From JACDAV01 sp036556145 (GTDB taxonomy: Bacteria > Chloroflexota > Limnocylindria > Limnocylindrales > CSP1-4), in assembly GCA_036556145.1 (NCBI GenBank), contig DATBKB010000062.1:1-10873 (forward strand): a DNA stretch of 10,873 nucleotides. The letters run 5' to 3'. The translations under genes and the position numbers were made by a program. A model generated the notes under the pieces. That model had not been told where the DNA came from and did no database searches. It saw only the letters and a program-made list of their open reading frames with translations. The first letter of the stretch is position 1, and every line of letters begins with the position of its first letter. Positions 1 through 6,300 of the stretch are shown here, piece by piece.

Positions 1-175
1 AGGACTGCGTCCCGCCCTCCGTGTCGATGAACTCGACGCCGCTCGGGCCGTGGTGCGCGAGCACCCGGAGCCCCGACCAGAGCGGCTCGACGAGCGGGTC
101 GTCGACGTGGCGCGCGGCCCGCCGCCCGAAGCCCTGGGGACGCCACTGCCGCACGTCGGTCGGGTCGTCGATCAC
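1..175 (-). CDS. N-terminal part of a hypothetical protein with faint ATP-dependent DNA ligase-like motif (partial)
   Basis: The open frame begins with GTG at 173-175 on the minus strand and runs off the left edge after 58 codons. The visible protein looks natural: IDDPTDVRQWRPQGFG near the start, then VEPLWSGLRVLAHHGPSG at residues 29-46. The second stretch follows the pattern of nucleotidyltransferase motif I in ATP-dependent DNA ligases (E-x-K-x-D-G-x-R followed by a hydrophobic strand), including the E, G and R. The catalytic Lys is replaced by Leu (L32) and the Asp by Ser (S34). If the resemblance is real, the protein could not form the usual enzyme-AMP intermediate at this site. The start is supported by a TACGAT box 7 nt upstream, and it is divergent from the MFS gene. 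With only 58 residues visible, the family assignment is tentative; that it is coding is more likely than not. Confidence 0.55.
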   Translation of the reverse strand, partial: MIDDPTDVRQWRPQGFGRRAARHVDDPLVEPLWSGLRVLAHHGPSGVEFIDTEGGTQS

Positions 176-182
176 GCGCGGG

Positions 183-188
183 ATCGTA
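183..188 (-). promoter_or_regulatory. Candidate -10 box (TACGAT) for the left-edge gene
   Basis: TACGAT on the minus strand lies 7 nt before the GTG at 175 and fits the TAnnnT pattern. Initiation 6-7 nt downstream of such a box would fall on the start codon, giving a leaderless message. There is no Shine-Dalgarno sequence and no convincing -35 element. This is inferred from sequence only. Confidence 0.35.
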
Positions 189-222
189 CGCTCGGCCTCG
201 CCGCTGCGCTGGCGGGCGGCCG

Positions 223-228
223 TATCAT
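223..228 (+). promoter_or_regulatory. Candidate -10 box (TATCAT) for the MFS gene
   Basis: TATCAT matches the TATAAT consensus at five of six positions in a very GC-rich background. It ends 6 nt before the GTG start at 235, so transcription would begin at or next to the start codon and the mRNA would be leaderless. No Shine-Dalgarno sequence precedes the start and no clear TTGACA-like -35 is present. It sits in the 59-bp divergent gap opposite a second such box at 183-188. Confidence 0.45.
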
Positions 229-234
229 CGGGCG

Positions 235-1629
235 GTGACGAGCGGCGGGCGCCCAACCCCCGCGTCCCGGCAGCCAGGCGGACTGGCGGCGCTGGCGCGG
301 GCGCTCGGCGGGTTGACGCCCTCGGGCCGGCCGATCGTCCCGATCTCGTGGGCCCTCTACGATTTCGCGAACACGATCTTCTCGTTCGCGGTCGTCTCGG
401 GCGCGATCGGCCTGTGGCTCATCGCGGACAGCCGGTTCGGCGAGCGCGATGGCAACGTCGCGCTGAGCCTCGCGGTCGTCCTGAGCGTGGGGATCAACGC
501 GATCGTCTCGCCGATCCTCGGCGCGCTGAGCGACCGCGAAGGCGGCCGGCGGATGCCGTTCCTGCTGTTCTTCACGCTGCTGTGCATCGTCCCGACGGCG
601 CTCATCGGGCCCGCGGCGCCGCTCGTCGGCGTCGCGCTGTTCGTCGTCGCGAACTTCGCCTACCAGGCCGCGCTCATCTACTACGACGCCACGCTCAAGA
701 CCGTGAGCCGGCCGGAGACGCGCGGCCGACTGTCGGGGATCGGCGTCGCGATCGGCTACTGCGGCACGATCTTCGTCGGCCTGCTGCTCGTCATCCTCGA
801 CGTCTCGGTCGAGGGGCGATTTCTCGTCGCCGCGGCGCTCTACGGGCTGTTCGCGATCCCGATCTTCCTCTTCGTCCGCGAGCCCCGCGGCAGCGGCGAG
901 CGGCTGACGCTCGGCGACATCGCCGGGTCGTGGTCGCAGCTCGCGACGACGATCCGCCACGTGCGCCAGGTCCCGGGCCTCGACCGCTTCCTCCTCGGCC
1001 GCTTCTTCTACTCGGACGCCGTGAACACGATCATCGTCGTCATGACGGTCGTCACGACCGCGGCGATGGGGATGACGCCCCAGCAGGCGCTCGGCGTGCT
1101 CCTCGGCCTGACGGTCGTCGCGGTCCTCGCCAGCTTCGGCTGGGGCCGGCTCGTCGACCGCCTGGGGCCGAAGCGGACGCTGCTCATCGTGCTGGGGTCG
1201 TGGGCCGTCGGGCTCGTGCTCGGCGCGGTGGCGCTCGGCATCGCCGGACCGGTCGGGCTCGCCATGTTCCTCGTCGCCGGTGGGATCCTCGGCAGCGGCC
1301 TCGGCGGCGTCCAGGTGGCGGACCGCGTCCTCATGATGCGGCTGTCACCACCCGAGCGGCTGGGCGAGTTCTTCGGCCTCTACGGTCTCGTCGGCAAGGG
1401 CTCGCAAGTCGTCGGCCAGCTGCTCTACGGCGCGACGATCTTCGCCTTCCTCGACGTTTTCGGCGTCGGCGCCTACCAGCTCGCGGTCGTCAGCCTGCTC
1501 GCGACGATGCTCATCGGGGTTTGGCTCATCAGGCCCGTCAGCGACCGCTGGGCGGGCTCCGGCGAGGTCGCGACGGTTGCGCCGCCGGAGCGGCTTGCGC
1601 CGATGAGCGCGCCCGTCGAGCCGCGCTAG
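235..1629 (+). CDS. MFS transporter, UMF1/Atg22-like family
   Basis: A 464-residue integral membrane protein with about 12 hydrophobic segments, the length and layout of an MFS permease. The family marker is WALYDFAN at residues 39-46, just before the first membrane helix, as in the UMF1 (Atg22-like) branch. The cytoplasmic loop 2-3 motif is LSDREGGRR (98-106), and a second DR loop is FGWGRLVDRLGPKR (281-294). A well conserved stretch around 361-389 contains ERLGEFFGLYGLVGKG. Substrates of this family in bacteria are poorly known; the yeast relative Atg22 exports vacuolar amino acids. The GTG at 235 is the only plausible start before WALYDFAN and has a -10-like box 6 nt upstream. The hydrophilic tail after residue 435 overlaps the 3' end of the convergent galE gene. 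Export of metabolites or amino acids is possible but not shown. Confidence 0.88.
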   Translation: MTSGGRPTPASRQPGGLAALARALGGLTPSGRPIVPISWALYDFANTIFSFAVVSGAIGLWLIADSRFGERDGNVALSLAVVLSVGINAIVSPILGALSDREGGRRMPFLLFFTLLCIVPTALIGPAAPLVGVALFVVANFAYQAALIYYDATLKTVSRPETRGRLSGIGVAIGYCGTIFVGLLLVILDVSVEGRFLVAAALYGLFAIPIFLFVREPRGSGERLTLGDIAGSWSQLATTIRHVRQVPGLDRFLLGRFFYSDAVNTIIVVMTVVTTAAMGMTPQQALGVLLGLTVVAVLASFGWGRLVDRLGPKRTLLIVLGSWAVGLVLGAVALGIAGPVGLAMFLVAGGILGSGLGGVQVADRVLMMRLSPPERLGEFFGLYGLVGKGSQVVGQLLYGATIFAFLDVFGVGAYQLAVVSLLATMLIGVWLIRPVSDRWAGSGEVATVAPPERLAPMSAPVEPR

Positions 1630-2647
1630 CGCCCGAGCCGCCGCCCTCGTAGCCGTTCGGGTGGGCCCGCCGCCACGCCCACGCCGAGCCGATCATCTCC
1701 TCGAGCGACGGCCGCTGTGGCCGCCAGCCGAGCACCTCCGCGGCGCACACCGCGGATGCGACGAGCACCGGCGGATCGCCCGGCCGCCGCGGCCCGATCG
1801 TGTGCGGGACGGCCCGGCCGATGACCCGCTCCGCGGCCGCGAGCACCTGGCGGACGCTGAACCCGTCGCCGTTGCCGAGGTTGCAGACGAGCATCGCCCG
1901 CTCCGCGGTCGGCTCCGTGCGCGCATCGCCCGGCGCGGTCGCCTCGAGCGCGAGGATGTGGGCGTCGGCGAGGTCGGCGACGTGGATGTAGTCGCGGACC
2001 GGCGTCCCGTCCGGCGTCGGATAGTCGGTCCCGAAGAGCGTCACCGGCCGGCCGCCGTCCGCGGCGGCGAGGACGTTCGGGACGAGGTGCGTCTCGGGGG
2101 AGTGCACCTCGCCGTACGCGCCGCTGGCCCCGGCGACGTTGAAGTACCGCAGGCTCACGGCGCGGAATCCGTACGCCCGCGCGTACCACTCGAGCGCGCC
2201 CTCGAAGGCTCGCTTCGTCTCCCCGTAGGGGTTGATCGGACGGAGCGGGTCGTCCTCCTGGATCGGCGTTCGGGACGGGACACCGTAGACCGCCGCGGTC
2301 GAGCTGAACACGACCCGTCGCGTGTCGGTCGCACGGGCGGCCTCGAGCAGCGCGATGCCGCCGGCGACGTTGTCGCGGAAGTAGCGGGCCGGATCGCGCA
2401 GCGACTCGGGGACGAGCGACCGGGCGGCGCAGTGGAGGATCGCCTCGACGCGCTCCCCGCGCAGGAGCGCAGTCATCGTCTCGGCGTCACCGTACGAGCC
2501 GCGGACGAGCCGGACGCCGTCGCGGACGGCCGCTTCGTGGCCCGTGGAGAGGTCGTCGAGGACGAGCACCTCGTGGCCCGCAGCAGCCAGCGCCTCGACC
2601 GACACCGATCCGACGTAGCCGGCCCCGCCGGTGACGAGGACGCGCAC
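1538..2647 (-). CDS. galE: UDP-glucose 4-epimerase
   Basis: A cytosolic short-chain dehydrogenase/reductase (extended type) that interconverts UDP-glucose and UDP-galactose with bound NAD. The Rossmann motif GGAGYVGS is at residues 7-14, DDLSTG at 31-36, the catalytic Ser/Thr at 115-117 (FSSTAAVYG), Tyr141 and Lys145 in NPYGETK, RYFNVAGA at 167-174, the substrate-binding VRDYIHVADLADAH at 217-230, and RRPGDPP at 287-293. The catalytic set is intact. The start is GTG at 2645-2647, 3 nt after the stop of the TPR-like gene, so translation is probably coupled. At 369 residues it is about 35 longer than typical GalE. The family core ends near AHPNGYEG (329-335); the remaining Ala/Ser/Arg/Pro-rich tail is largely antisense to the end of the MFS gene and looks like read-on into non-conserved frame. 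The product could serve surface polysaccharide synthesis. Confidence 0.93.
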   Translation of the reverse strand: MRVLVTGGAGYVGSVSVEALAAAGHEVLVLDDLSTGHEAAVRDGVRLVRGSYGDAETMTALLRGERVEAILHCAARSLVPESLRDPARYFRDNVAGGIALLEAARATDTRRVVFSSTAAVYGVPSRTPIQEDDPLRPINPYGETKRAFEGALEWYARAYGFRAVSLRYFNVAGASGAYGEVHSPETHLVPNVLAAADGGRPVTLFGTDYPTPDGTPVRDYIHVADLADAHILALEATAPGDARTEPTAERAMLVCNLGNGDGFSVRQVLAAAERVIGRAVPHTIGPRRPGDPPVLVASAVCAAEVLGWRPQRPSLEEMIGSAWAWRRAHPNGYEGGGSGASAARRARSSAQAAPAAQPSRPRRSPPSGR

Positions 2648-2650
2648 GCG

Positions 2651-3154
2651 TCAGCTCCCGCGACCCAACCGGAACAGTCGCCGGAACCGGCCCTCGGCCG
2701 TCCCCTCCGGAAGGCCCTCCACCTCGTGGGCCGGGGTCTCGCCGCTCGCCGTCTCGTCCGGCCCTGACGCATCCGCCTCCGGCGTCGGCGCCGAGGCCGC
2801 CGCGTCGGCCGCGGCCGCATCCTCGGCCTCGTCGGCCGTACGAGCCGTCGGGAACGGCGACTCGAGCTCGCCCTGCGGCGGCTCGGGCAGGCGCTCGCCC
2901 TTGTGCTCCATGACCTCGGTGAGCCGCTCGACGAGGCGGCGGGCGGCCTCGTTGTCCTTGTCGATGTCGAGGGCGCGGATCGCGAACTGGTAGGCGGTCC
3001 GGCGGTCGTTGCGCTCGATCGCGACCCTCGCCAGCCCGACGACGGCGATCGCGTTGCGGCGGTCCGACTCGATCGCCTGCCAGTAGAGGCGCTCGGCCTG
3101 CTCGACCAGGCCGACGGCCATCGCGCGCTCGGCCTGGAGCAGCAGCTCGATCAC
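2651..3154 (-). CDS. TPR-like protein with acidic disordered tail
   Basis: A 167-residue protein of unknown function. Residues 6-34 and 36-69 form two helix-turn-helix repeats with the TPR pattern (A-x-G-x-x-x-x-A-x-x-x-Y-x-x-A-I, then A-x-x-x-A-I-R-A-L-x-I-D-x-D-N). Residues about 85-155 are rich in Ala, Glu, Asp, Pro, Thr and Gly and look disordered. The last residues are basic (RFRRLFRLGRG). No signal peptide or membrane segment is seen. Its GTG start overlaps the cca stop in GTGA (3151-3154), with an SD-like GAGG just upstream inside cca, and galE starts 3 nt after its stop, so it is translated within one unit. TPR repeats suggest protein binding; the partner is unknown. Confidence 0.75.
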   Translation of the reverse strand: MIELLLQAERAMAVGLVEQAERLYWQAIESDRRNAIAVVGLARVAIERNDRRTAYQFAIRALDIDKDNEAARRLVERLTEVMEHKGERLPEPPQGELESPFPTARTADEAEDAAAADAAASAPTPEADASGPDETASGETPAHEVEGLPEGTAEGRFRRLFRLGRGS

Positions 3155-4551
3155 GTCTCGTCCTCGACCAGCGTCCGCGCGACGAGGAGGAGCGTCGGCC
3201 GGTCGTTGAGCGCGGGATCGGCGACGACGCGCTCGAGGAGCTCGTCGAGGAGCCGCCCGATCGTCGGTCCGGGCGCGAGGCCGAGGTCCGCGATGAGGTC
3301 GTCGCCGTCGACGGCGAGGTCGCCACGATCGATGGCGACGTCGGCCGCGAGCTGCTCGGTGACGCGGCGGCGCAGCTCAGCCAGCCCGGCGGCCTCGGGC
3401 GCGAGCCCGCTCCCGACGTTGTCGGCCTCGCGGAGGTCGAACAGCTCATCGAGCGCGGGGCGGCCGACCTTGCCGATGAACCGCCGGACCGCCGCGTCGC
3501 TCCAGCCGTCGTCGTACGTGAACATGTGCTGGCGAACGAGCCCGACGACGCGATCCGTGACCGCCTTCGGGTACCGCAGCCGGTCGAGGAACGCGCGGGC
3601 CATCTCCGCGCCGACGCGATCGTGGCCGTAGAAGTGGCCGTCGGCCGCGGTCGCGGGCTTGCCGAGATCGTGGAGCAAAGCAGCGAGCCGGACGACGGGC
3701 CGGTCCGCCTGGATGGCGTCGACGGTGCGCATCGTGTGCGCCCACAGGTCCTCGCCGGCGACCTTGTTCTGGGCGACGCCACGCTGCGCGGCGAGCTCTG
3801 GCGCGACGCATTCGAGGACGCCGCTGTTCTCGAGGAGTCGCAGCCCGTCGGATGGCCGCGGCAGCGCGAGAATCCGGTCGAGCTCGGCGGCGACCCGCTC
3901 GGCCGAGAGGTGCTGGACGAGCGCGGCCCGGTCGACGATCGCCGACCACGTGGCGGGTTCGATCTCGAAGCCGAGGGCGGCCGCGAGCCGGATCGCGCGC
4001 AGGATCCGCAGCGCGTCCTCGTCGAAGCGGCGCGCCGGGTCGCCGACGGCGCGAATCGCCCGTCGCTGCAGGTCGTCGCGGCCGCCGTGCGGGTCGACGA
4101 GCCGGGGCTCGGCCGGTCCCTCCCGGCTCGGAGCGGGGGCGCCCCACGCCATCGCGTTGACCGTGAAGTCCCGCCGGCCGAGGTCGACCTCGACCGAATC
4201 CCCGAACTCGACCCGGTGGGGGCGACGGAAGTCGGCGTAATCGTGGTCGGACCGGAACGTCGTGATCTCGTACGTCTCCCCGTCACGCCGGACGGCGACC
4301 GTCCCGAACCGGTTCTCATACACGGCGTCGCGGAGGATCTCGAGCATCCGCTCCGGGCGCGCGTCGGTCGCGAGATCCCAGTCGGCCGGTGTGCGGCCCA
4401 GGAACGCGTCGCGCAGCGAGCCGCCGACGACCCAGGCCGCGTGGCCGGCCGACCAGAGCTCGTCGAGGAGGCCGCGCACCGCGCCCGGGATGGCGGGCGC
4501 GGCAGCGCCGGTCGTGCCCGCGCCGCCGGCCGGCTCGGGGCGTCGGTCCAT
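3151..4551 (-). CDS. cca: CCA tRNA nucleotidyltransferase (class II, with HD domain)
   Basis: A 466-residue enzyme that builds or repairs the 3'-terminal CCA of tRNA from CTP and ATP without a template. The nucleotidyltransferase head has GGSLRD at 43-48, the metal-binding DWD at 57-59, RRDFTVNAMA at 126-135, and the nucleotide-selecting EDALR at 178-182 followed by RAIRLAAALGF at 185-195. An HD domain follows, with H272 (WAHTM) and HDLGK at 294-298, as in bacterial CCA enzymes with phosphohydrolase activity. The ATG at 4549-4551 was chosen because the GGSLRD head begins about 40 residues later, the normal distance. The same frame stays open upstream to 5682, but that part overlaps two well-supported genes and has no family resemblance. 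It lies 14 nt after the HNH gene and overlaps the next gene by 4 nt. The C-terminal HD detail could differ, but the nucleotidyltransferase call is firm. Confidence 0.93.
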   Translation of the reverse strand: MDRRPEPAGGAGTTGAAAPAIPGAVRGLLDELWSAGHAAWVVGGSLRDAFLGRTPADWDLATDARPERMLEILRDAVYENRFGTVAVRRDGETYEITTFRSDHDYADFRRPHRVEFGDSVEVDLGRRDFTVNAMAWGAPAPSREGPAEPRLVDPHGGRDDLQRRAIRAVGDPARRFDEDALRILRAIRLAAALGFEIEPATWSAIVDRAALVQHLSAERVAAELDRILALPRPSDGLRLLENSGVLECVAPELAAQRGVAQNKVAGEDLWAHTMRTVDAIQADRPVVRLAALLHDLGKPATAADGHFYGHDRVGAEMARAFLDRLRYPKAVTDRVVGLVRQHMFTYDDGWSDAAVRRFIGKVGRPALDELFDLREADNVGSGLAPEAAGLAELRRRVTEQLAADVAIDRGDLAVDGDDLIADLGLAPGPTIGRLLDELLERVVADPALNDRPTLLLVARTLVEDET

Positions 4552-4565
4552 CGGCCGCGCCGACG

Positions 4566-5081
4566 TCAGCTGCGGCCGAGGAACAGGTAGCTTCGCCAGG
4601 CCTCGTTGCGCATGTCGGCGAGGTACGGCGTGAAGAGGGAATACACGTCGCTGCGCGGCTCGAACGGAGGCCGGACGAGCCGGAATCGGACCTCGTCGAG
4701 GGTCTTGCCGCCCTTGCGGTGATTGCACTGCTTGCACGCCGTGACCAGGTTCTCCCAGGTATGCCCGCCGCCGCGATGCCGCGGCACGACATGATCGAGG
4801 GTCATGTCGTGGGTCTGCCGGCCACAGTACTGGCACGTGTGGCGGTCGCGAGCGAACACTTCGCGCCGGGTCAGCTTGACCCGCGGGCGCGGTCGCTTGA
4901 CGTGGTGCTGGAGGCGGATGACCGAGGGCGCGCGGAACTCCGTCCGCGGCGTCCGGATCACCTGGTGGTCGTACTCGATCACTTCGGCCTTCTCGCCGAA
5001 GACGAGGCGGAAGGCGCGGGGCAGGTTGCAGACGTTCAGCGGCTCGTAATTCTGATTCAGCACGAGCACAACGCCGTCCAT
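4566..5081 (-). CDS. HNH endonuclease-like protein (McrA/COG1403 type)
   Basis: A 171-residue protein. Its N-terminal block (VLVLNQNYEPLNVCN at 6-20, then RAFRLVFGEKAEVIEY) is typical of a widespread chromosomal group of HNH proteins. The nuclease core has the zinc cysteines CQYC at 83-86 and C116/C119 in ACKQCN, with LDHVVPRHRGG at 95-105 supplying the catalytic DH pair, N111 in ENLVTACKQC and HRKG at 121-124. All expected core residues are present, so it should bind metal and could cut DNA. Its cellular role is unknown; it is not next to a recognisable restriction or phage gene and sits with housekeeping cca and galE, which argues for a conserved cellular task. The ATG at 5081 has no Shine-Dalgarno sequence but has a TACCAT box 9 nt upstream. 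Confidence 0.88.
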   Translation of the reverse strand: MDGVVLVLNQNYEPLNVCNLPRAFRLVFGEKAEVIEYDHQVIRTPRTEFRAPSVIRLQHHVKRPRPRVKLTRREVFARDRHTCQYCGRQTHDMTLDHVVPRHRGGGHTWENLVTACKQCNHRKGGKTLDEVRFRLVRPPFEPRSDVYSLFTPYLADMRNEAWRSYLFLGRS

Positions 5082-5090
5082 GGTGCGCGG

Positions 5091-5096
5091 ATGGTA
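5091..5096 (-). promoter_or_regulatory. Candidate -10 box (TACCAT) for the HNH gene
   Basis: TACCAT on the minus strand fits TAnnnT, with 9 nt between the box and the ATG at 5081. Initiation 6-7 nt downstream would leave a leader of only about 2-3 nt. It lies in the 51-nt gap after the lyase gene, so the HNH-cca-TPR-galE set may have its own promoter. No good -35 match was found. Confidence 0.35.
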
Positions 5097-5132
5097 TCAG
5101 CAGTCCGGCGCGGATGAGACCCGGCCTCCCGT

Positions 5133-6089
5133 TCAGGTCGTGCGGGACGGACGGGGGGTGGGCGAGCCTGTCGCAGACCCGGTCGTCGGGTCCCAGCCGC
5201 CGGCCTGGCCGACCTTCGAGGCCAGCGGCCGGCCGAGGGCGCCGGCGACGAACCGGGCTGCGTCGAGGACGCCGTCGAGCCTGACGCCGTGCTCGAATCC
5301 GAGCCCGTCGAGGAGGTACACGAGGTCCTCGGTGGCGAGGTTGCCGGCGGCTCCGGGTGCGTACGGGCAGCCGCCGGTTCCGCCGGTCGAGGCGTCGAAG
5401 CAGCGGACGCCGGCGTCGAGTCCGGCGACGACGTTCGCGAGGGCCGTCCCTCGGGTGTCGTGGAAGTGGAACGCCGTCCGGCCGACCGCGATGCCGCGCC
5501 CGAGGGCGATCCCGGCGAGCTCCTCGACCTGGCTCGGAACGGCGACGCCGATCGTGTCGCCGAAGCAGATCTCGTCGACACCGATCTCGAGGAGCCTCAG
5601 CGCGACGTCGACGGCGGCCGACGGGGCGACCCGTCCGGTGTACGGGCAGCCGAAGGCGGTCGAGACGTACCCGCGCCGCCACCAGCCGAGCTCCGCTGCC
5701 CGGGCGAGGACCAGCGCGAAAGTCGCCAGCGACTCGTCGATCGTCTGGCCGATGTTGCGGGTCGTGAACGCGTCGGTCGCCGCGGTGAAGACCGCGATGG
5801 CATCGGCCCCGGCGGCCTCCGCCCGCTCGAGGCCGCGGATGTTCGGCACGAGCACGGGATAGCGCACGCCCTCGGCCCTGGGTAGGCCGCTGAGGAGCTC
5901 ATCCGCGTCCGCCAGCTGCGGGATCGCCTTTGGCGAGACGAAGCTCGTCGCCTCGATCTCGCGGAGCCCCGCCGCGGCAAGGAGCTCGATGTACCGGAGC
6001 TTCGTCGCGGTGGGGATCGCGGCCGCCTCGTTCTGCAGCCCGTCGCGCGGCCCGACCTCGTAGATGCGAACCCGGTCGAGGCTCGTCAC
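5133..6089 (-). CDS. liuE: Hydroxymethylglutaryl-CoA lyase
   Basis: A 318-residue DRE-TIM metallolyase that splits HMG-CoA into acetyl-CoA and acetoacetate, the last step of leucine breakdown. The barrel begins with EVGPRDGLQNE at 11-21 (catalytic Arg15 and metal ligand Asp16). STAFGCPY is at 143-150, GDTIG at 177-181, the metal-binding HFHD at 208-211, and the HMG-CoA lyase signature GGCPYAPGAAGN at 239-250 with the active-site Cys241. This Cys-containing loop separates it from isopropylmalate and homocitrate synthases. The GTG start overlaps the stop of the upstream 65-residue gene as GTGA (6086-6089), with GAGGA close upstream, and the lyase motif begins at the usual distance. The last 20 residues are a Pro/Ser/Thr/Gly tail without conserved features. 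Genes for the preceding pathway steps lie upstream on the same strand. Confidence 0.94.
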   Translation of the reverse strand: MTSLDRVRIYEVGPRDGLQNEAAAIPTATKLRYIELLAAAGLREIEATSFVSPKAIPQLADADELLSGLPRAEGVRYPVLVPNIRGLERAEAAGADAIAVFTAATDAFTTRNIGQTIDESLATFALVLARAAELGWWRRGYVSTAFGCPYTGRVAPSAAVDVALRLLEIGVDEICFGDTIGVAVPSQVEELAGIALGRGIAVGRTAFHFHDTRGTALANVVAGLDAGVRCFDASTGGTGGCPYAPGAAGNLATEDLVYLLDGLGFEHGVRLDGVLDAARFVAGALGRPLASKVGQAGGWDPTTGSATGSPTPRPSRTT

Positions 6090-6283
6090 ATCCTCGGCGG
6101 ATCCATCGCCCGCTCGAGGCGGGCGATCTCGACCTCGATTCGGGCGAGCTCCTCGAGCGCGCCGCGGTAGGCGTCGCTCCCGAGCTTGGCGGCGTCGCGC
6201 TTCCGTCGCGCATCCCGCCAGCGGGCCATGAGTCCTTCGCGCGATCCTCCGGGGGTCGGCGCGGCCGGCGTCCGTTCAGCCAT
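6086..6283 (-). CDS. Small predicted coiled-coil protein of unknown function
   Basis: A 65-residue protein that I do not recognise. After a Pro-rich start (residues 1-15) it becomes highly charged and helical: ARWRDARRKRDAAKLGSDAY at 20-39, then an amphipathic heptad-like stretch at 41-60 with Leu/Ile every three to four residues (ALEELARIEVEIARLERAM). This resembles a short coiled coil. It starts at ATG 6283, 17 nt after the carboxylase alpha gene, and its stop overlaps the lyase start by 4 nt, so the two are probably translated together. No cysteines, membrane segments or signal are seen. It could be an assembly or scaffold factor for the pathway enzymes, but that is a guess. Confidence 0.65.
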   Translation of the reverse strand: MAERTPAAPTPGGSREGLMARWRDARRKRDAAKLGSDAYRGALEELARIEVEIARLERAMDPPRM

Positions 6284-6289
6284 GCTGCC

Positions 6290-6295
6290 AGCCTA
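6290..6295 (-). promoter_or_regulatory. Possible -10 box (TAGGCT) before the 65-residue gene
   Basis: TAGGCT on the minus strand fits TAnnnT and lies 6 nt before the ATG at 6283, inside the 17-nt gap after the carboxylase stop. It could be an internal leaderless promoter for the 65-residue gene and the lyase. Only the three defining bases match the -10 consensus, so chance is a real alternative. Confidence 0.22.
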
Positions 6296-6300
6296 CCCGC

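Noticed and set aside
21..1652. 543-codon open frame on the plus strand over the MFS gene
   Set aside because: It is an Arg/Pro/Ala/Gly-rich shadow frame in GC-rich DNA with no motifs; the overlapping MFS frame has clear membrane segments and family motifs.
1600..1680. Possible bidirectional terminator between MFS and galE (inverted GCCCGA/TCGGG-type pieces)
   Set aside because: The stem is only about 6 bp with a loop of about 20 nt and no U-run; it is not distinguishable from chance at this GC content.
2487..4319. 610-codon minus-strand frame overlapping cca, the TPR gene and galE
   Set aside because: Low-complexity Arg/Ser/Thr-rich translation in a shifted frame; no family resemblance, while the other frame encodes the complete CCA enzyme.
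4566..5081. HNH gene as part of a restriction or anti-phage system
   Set aside because: No methyltransferase, helicase, sensor or phage gene is adjacent; its neighbours are housekeeping genes, so a defence role has no contextual support.
4552..5682. Upstream extension of the cca frame through the HNH and lyase genes
   Set aside because: The extension is Arg-rich shadow sequence; the CCA enzyme head begins at a normal distance from ATG 4551, and HNH and lyase have intact motifs in their own frames.
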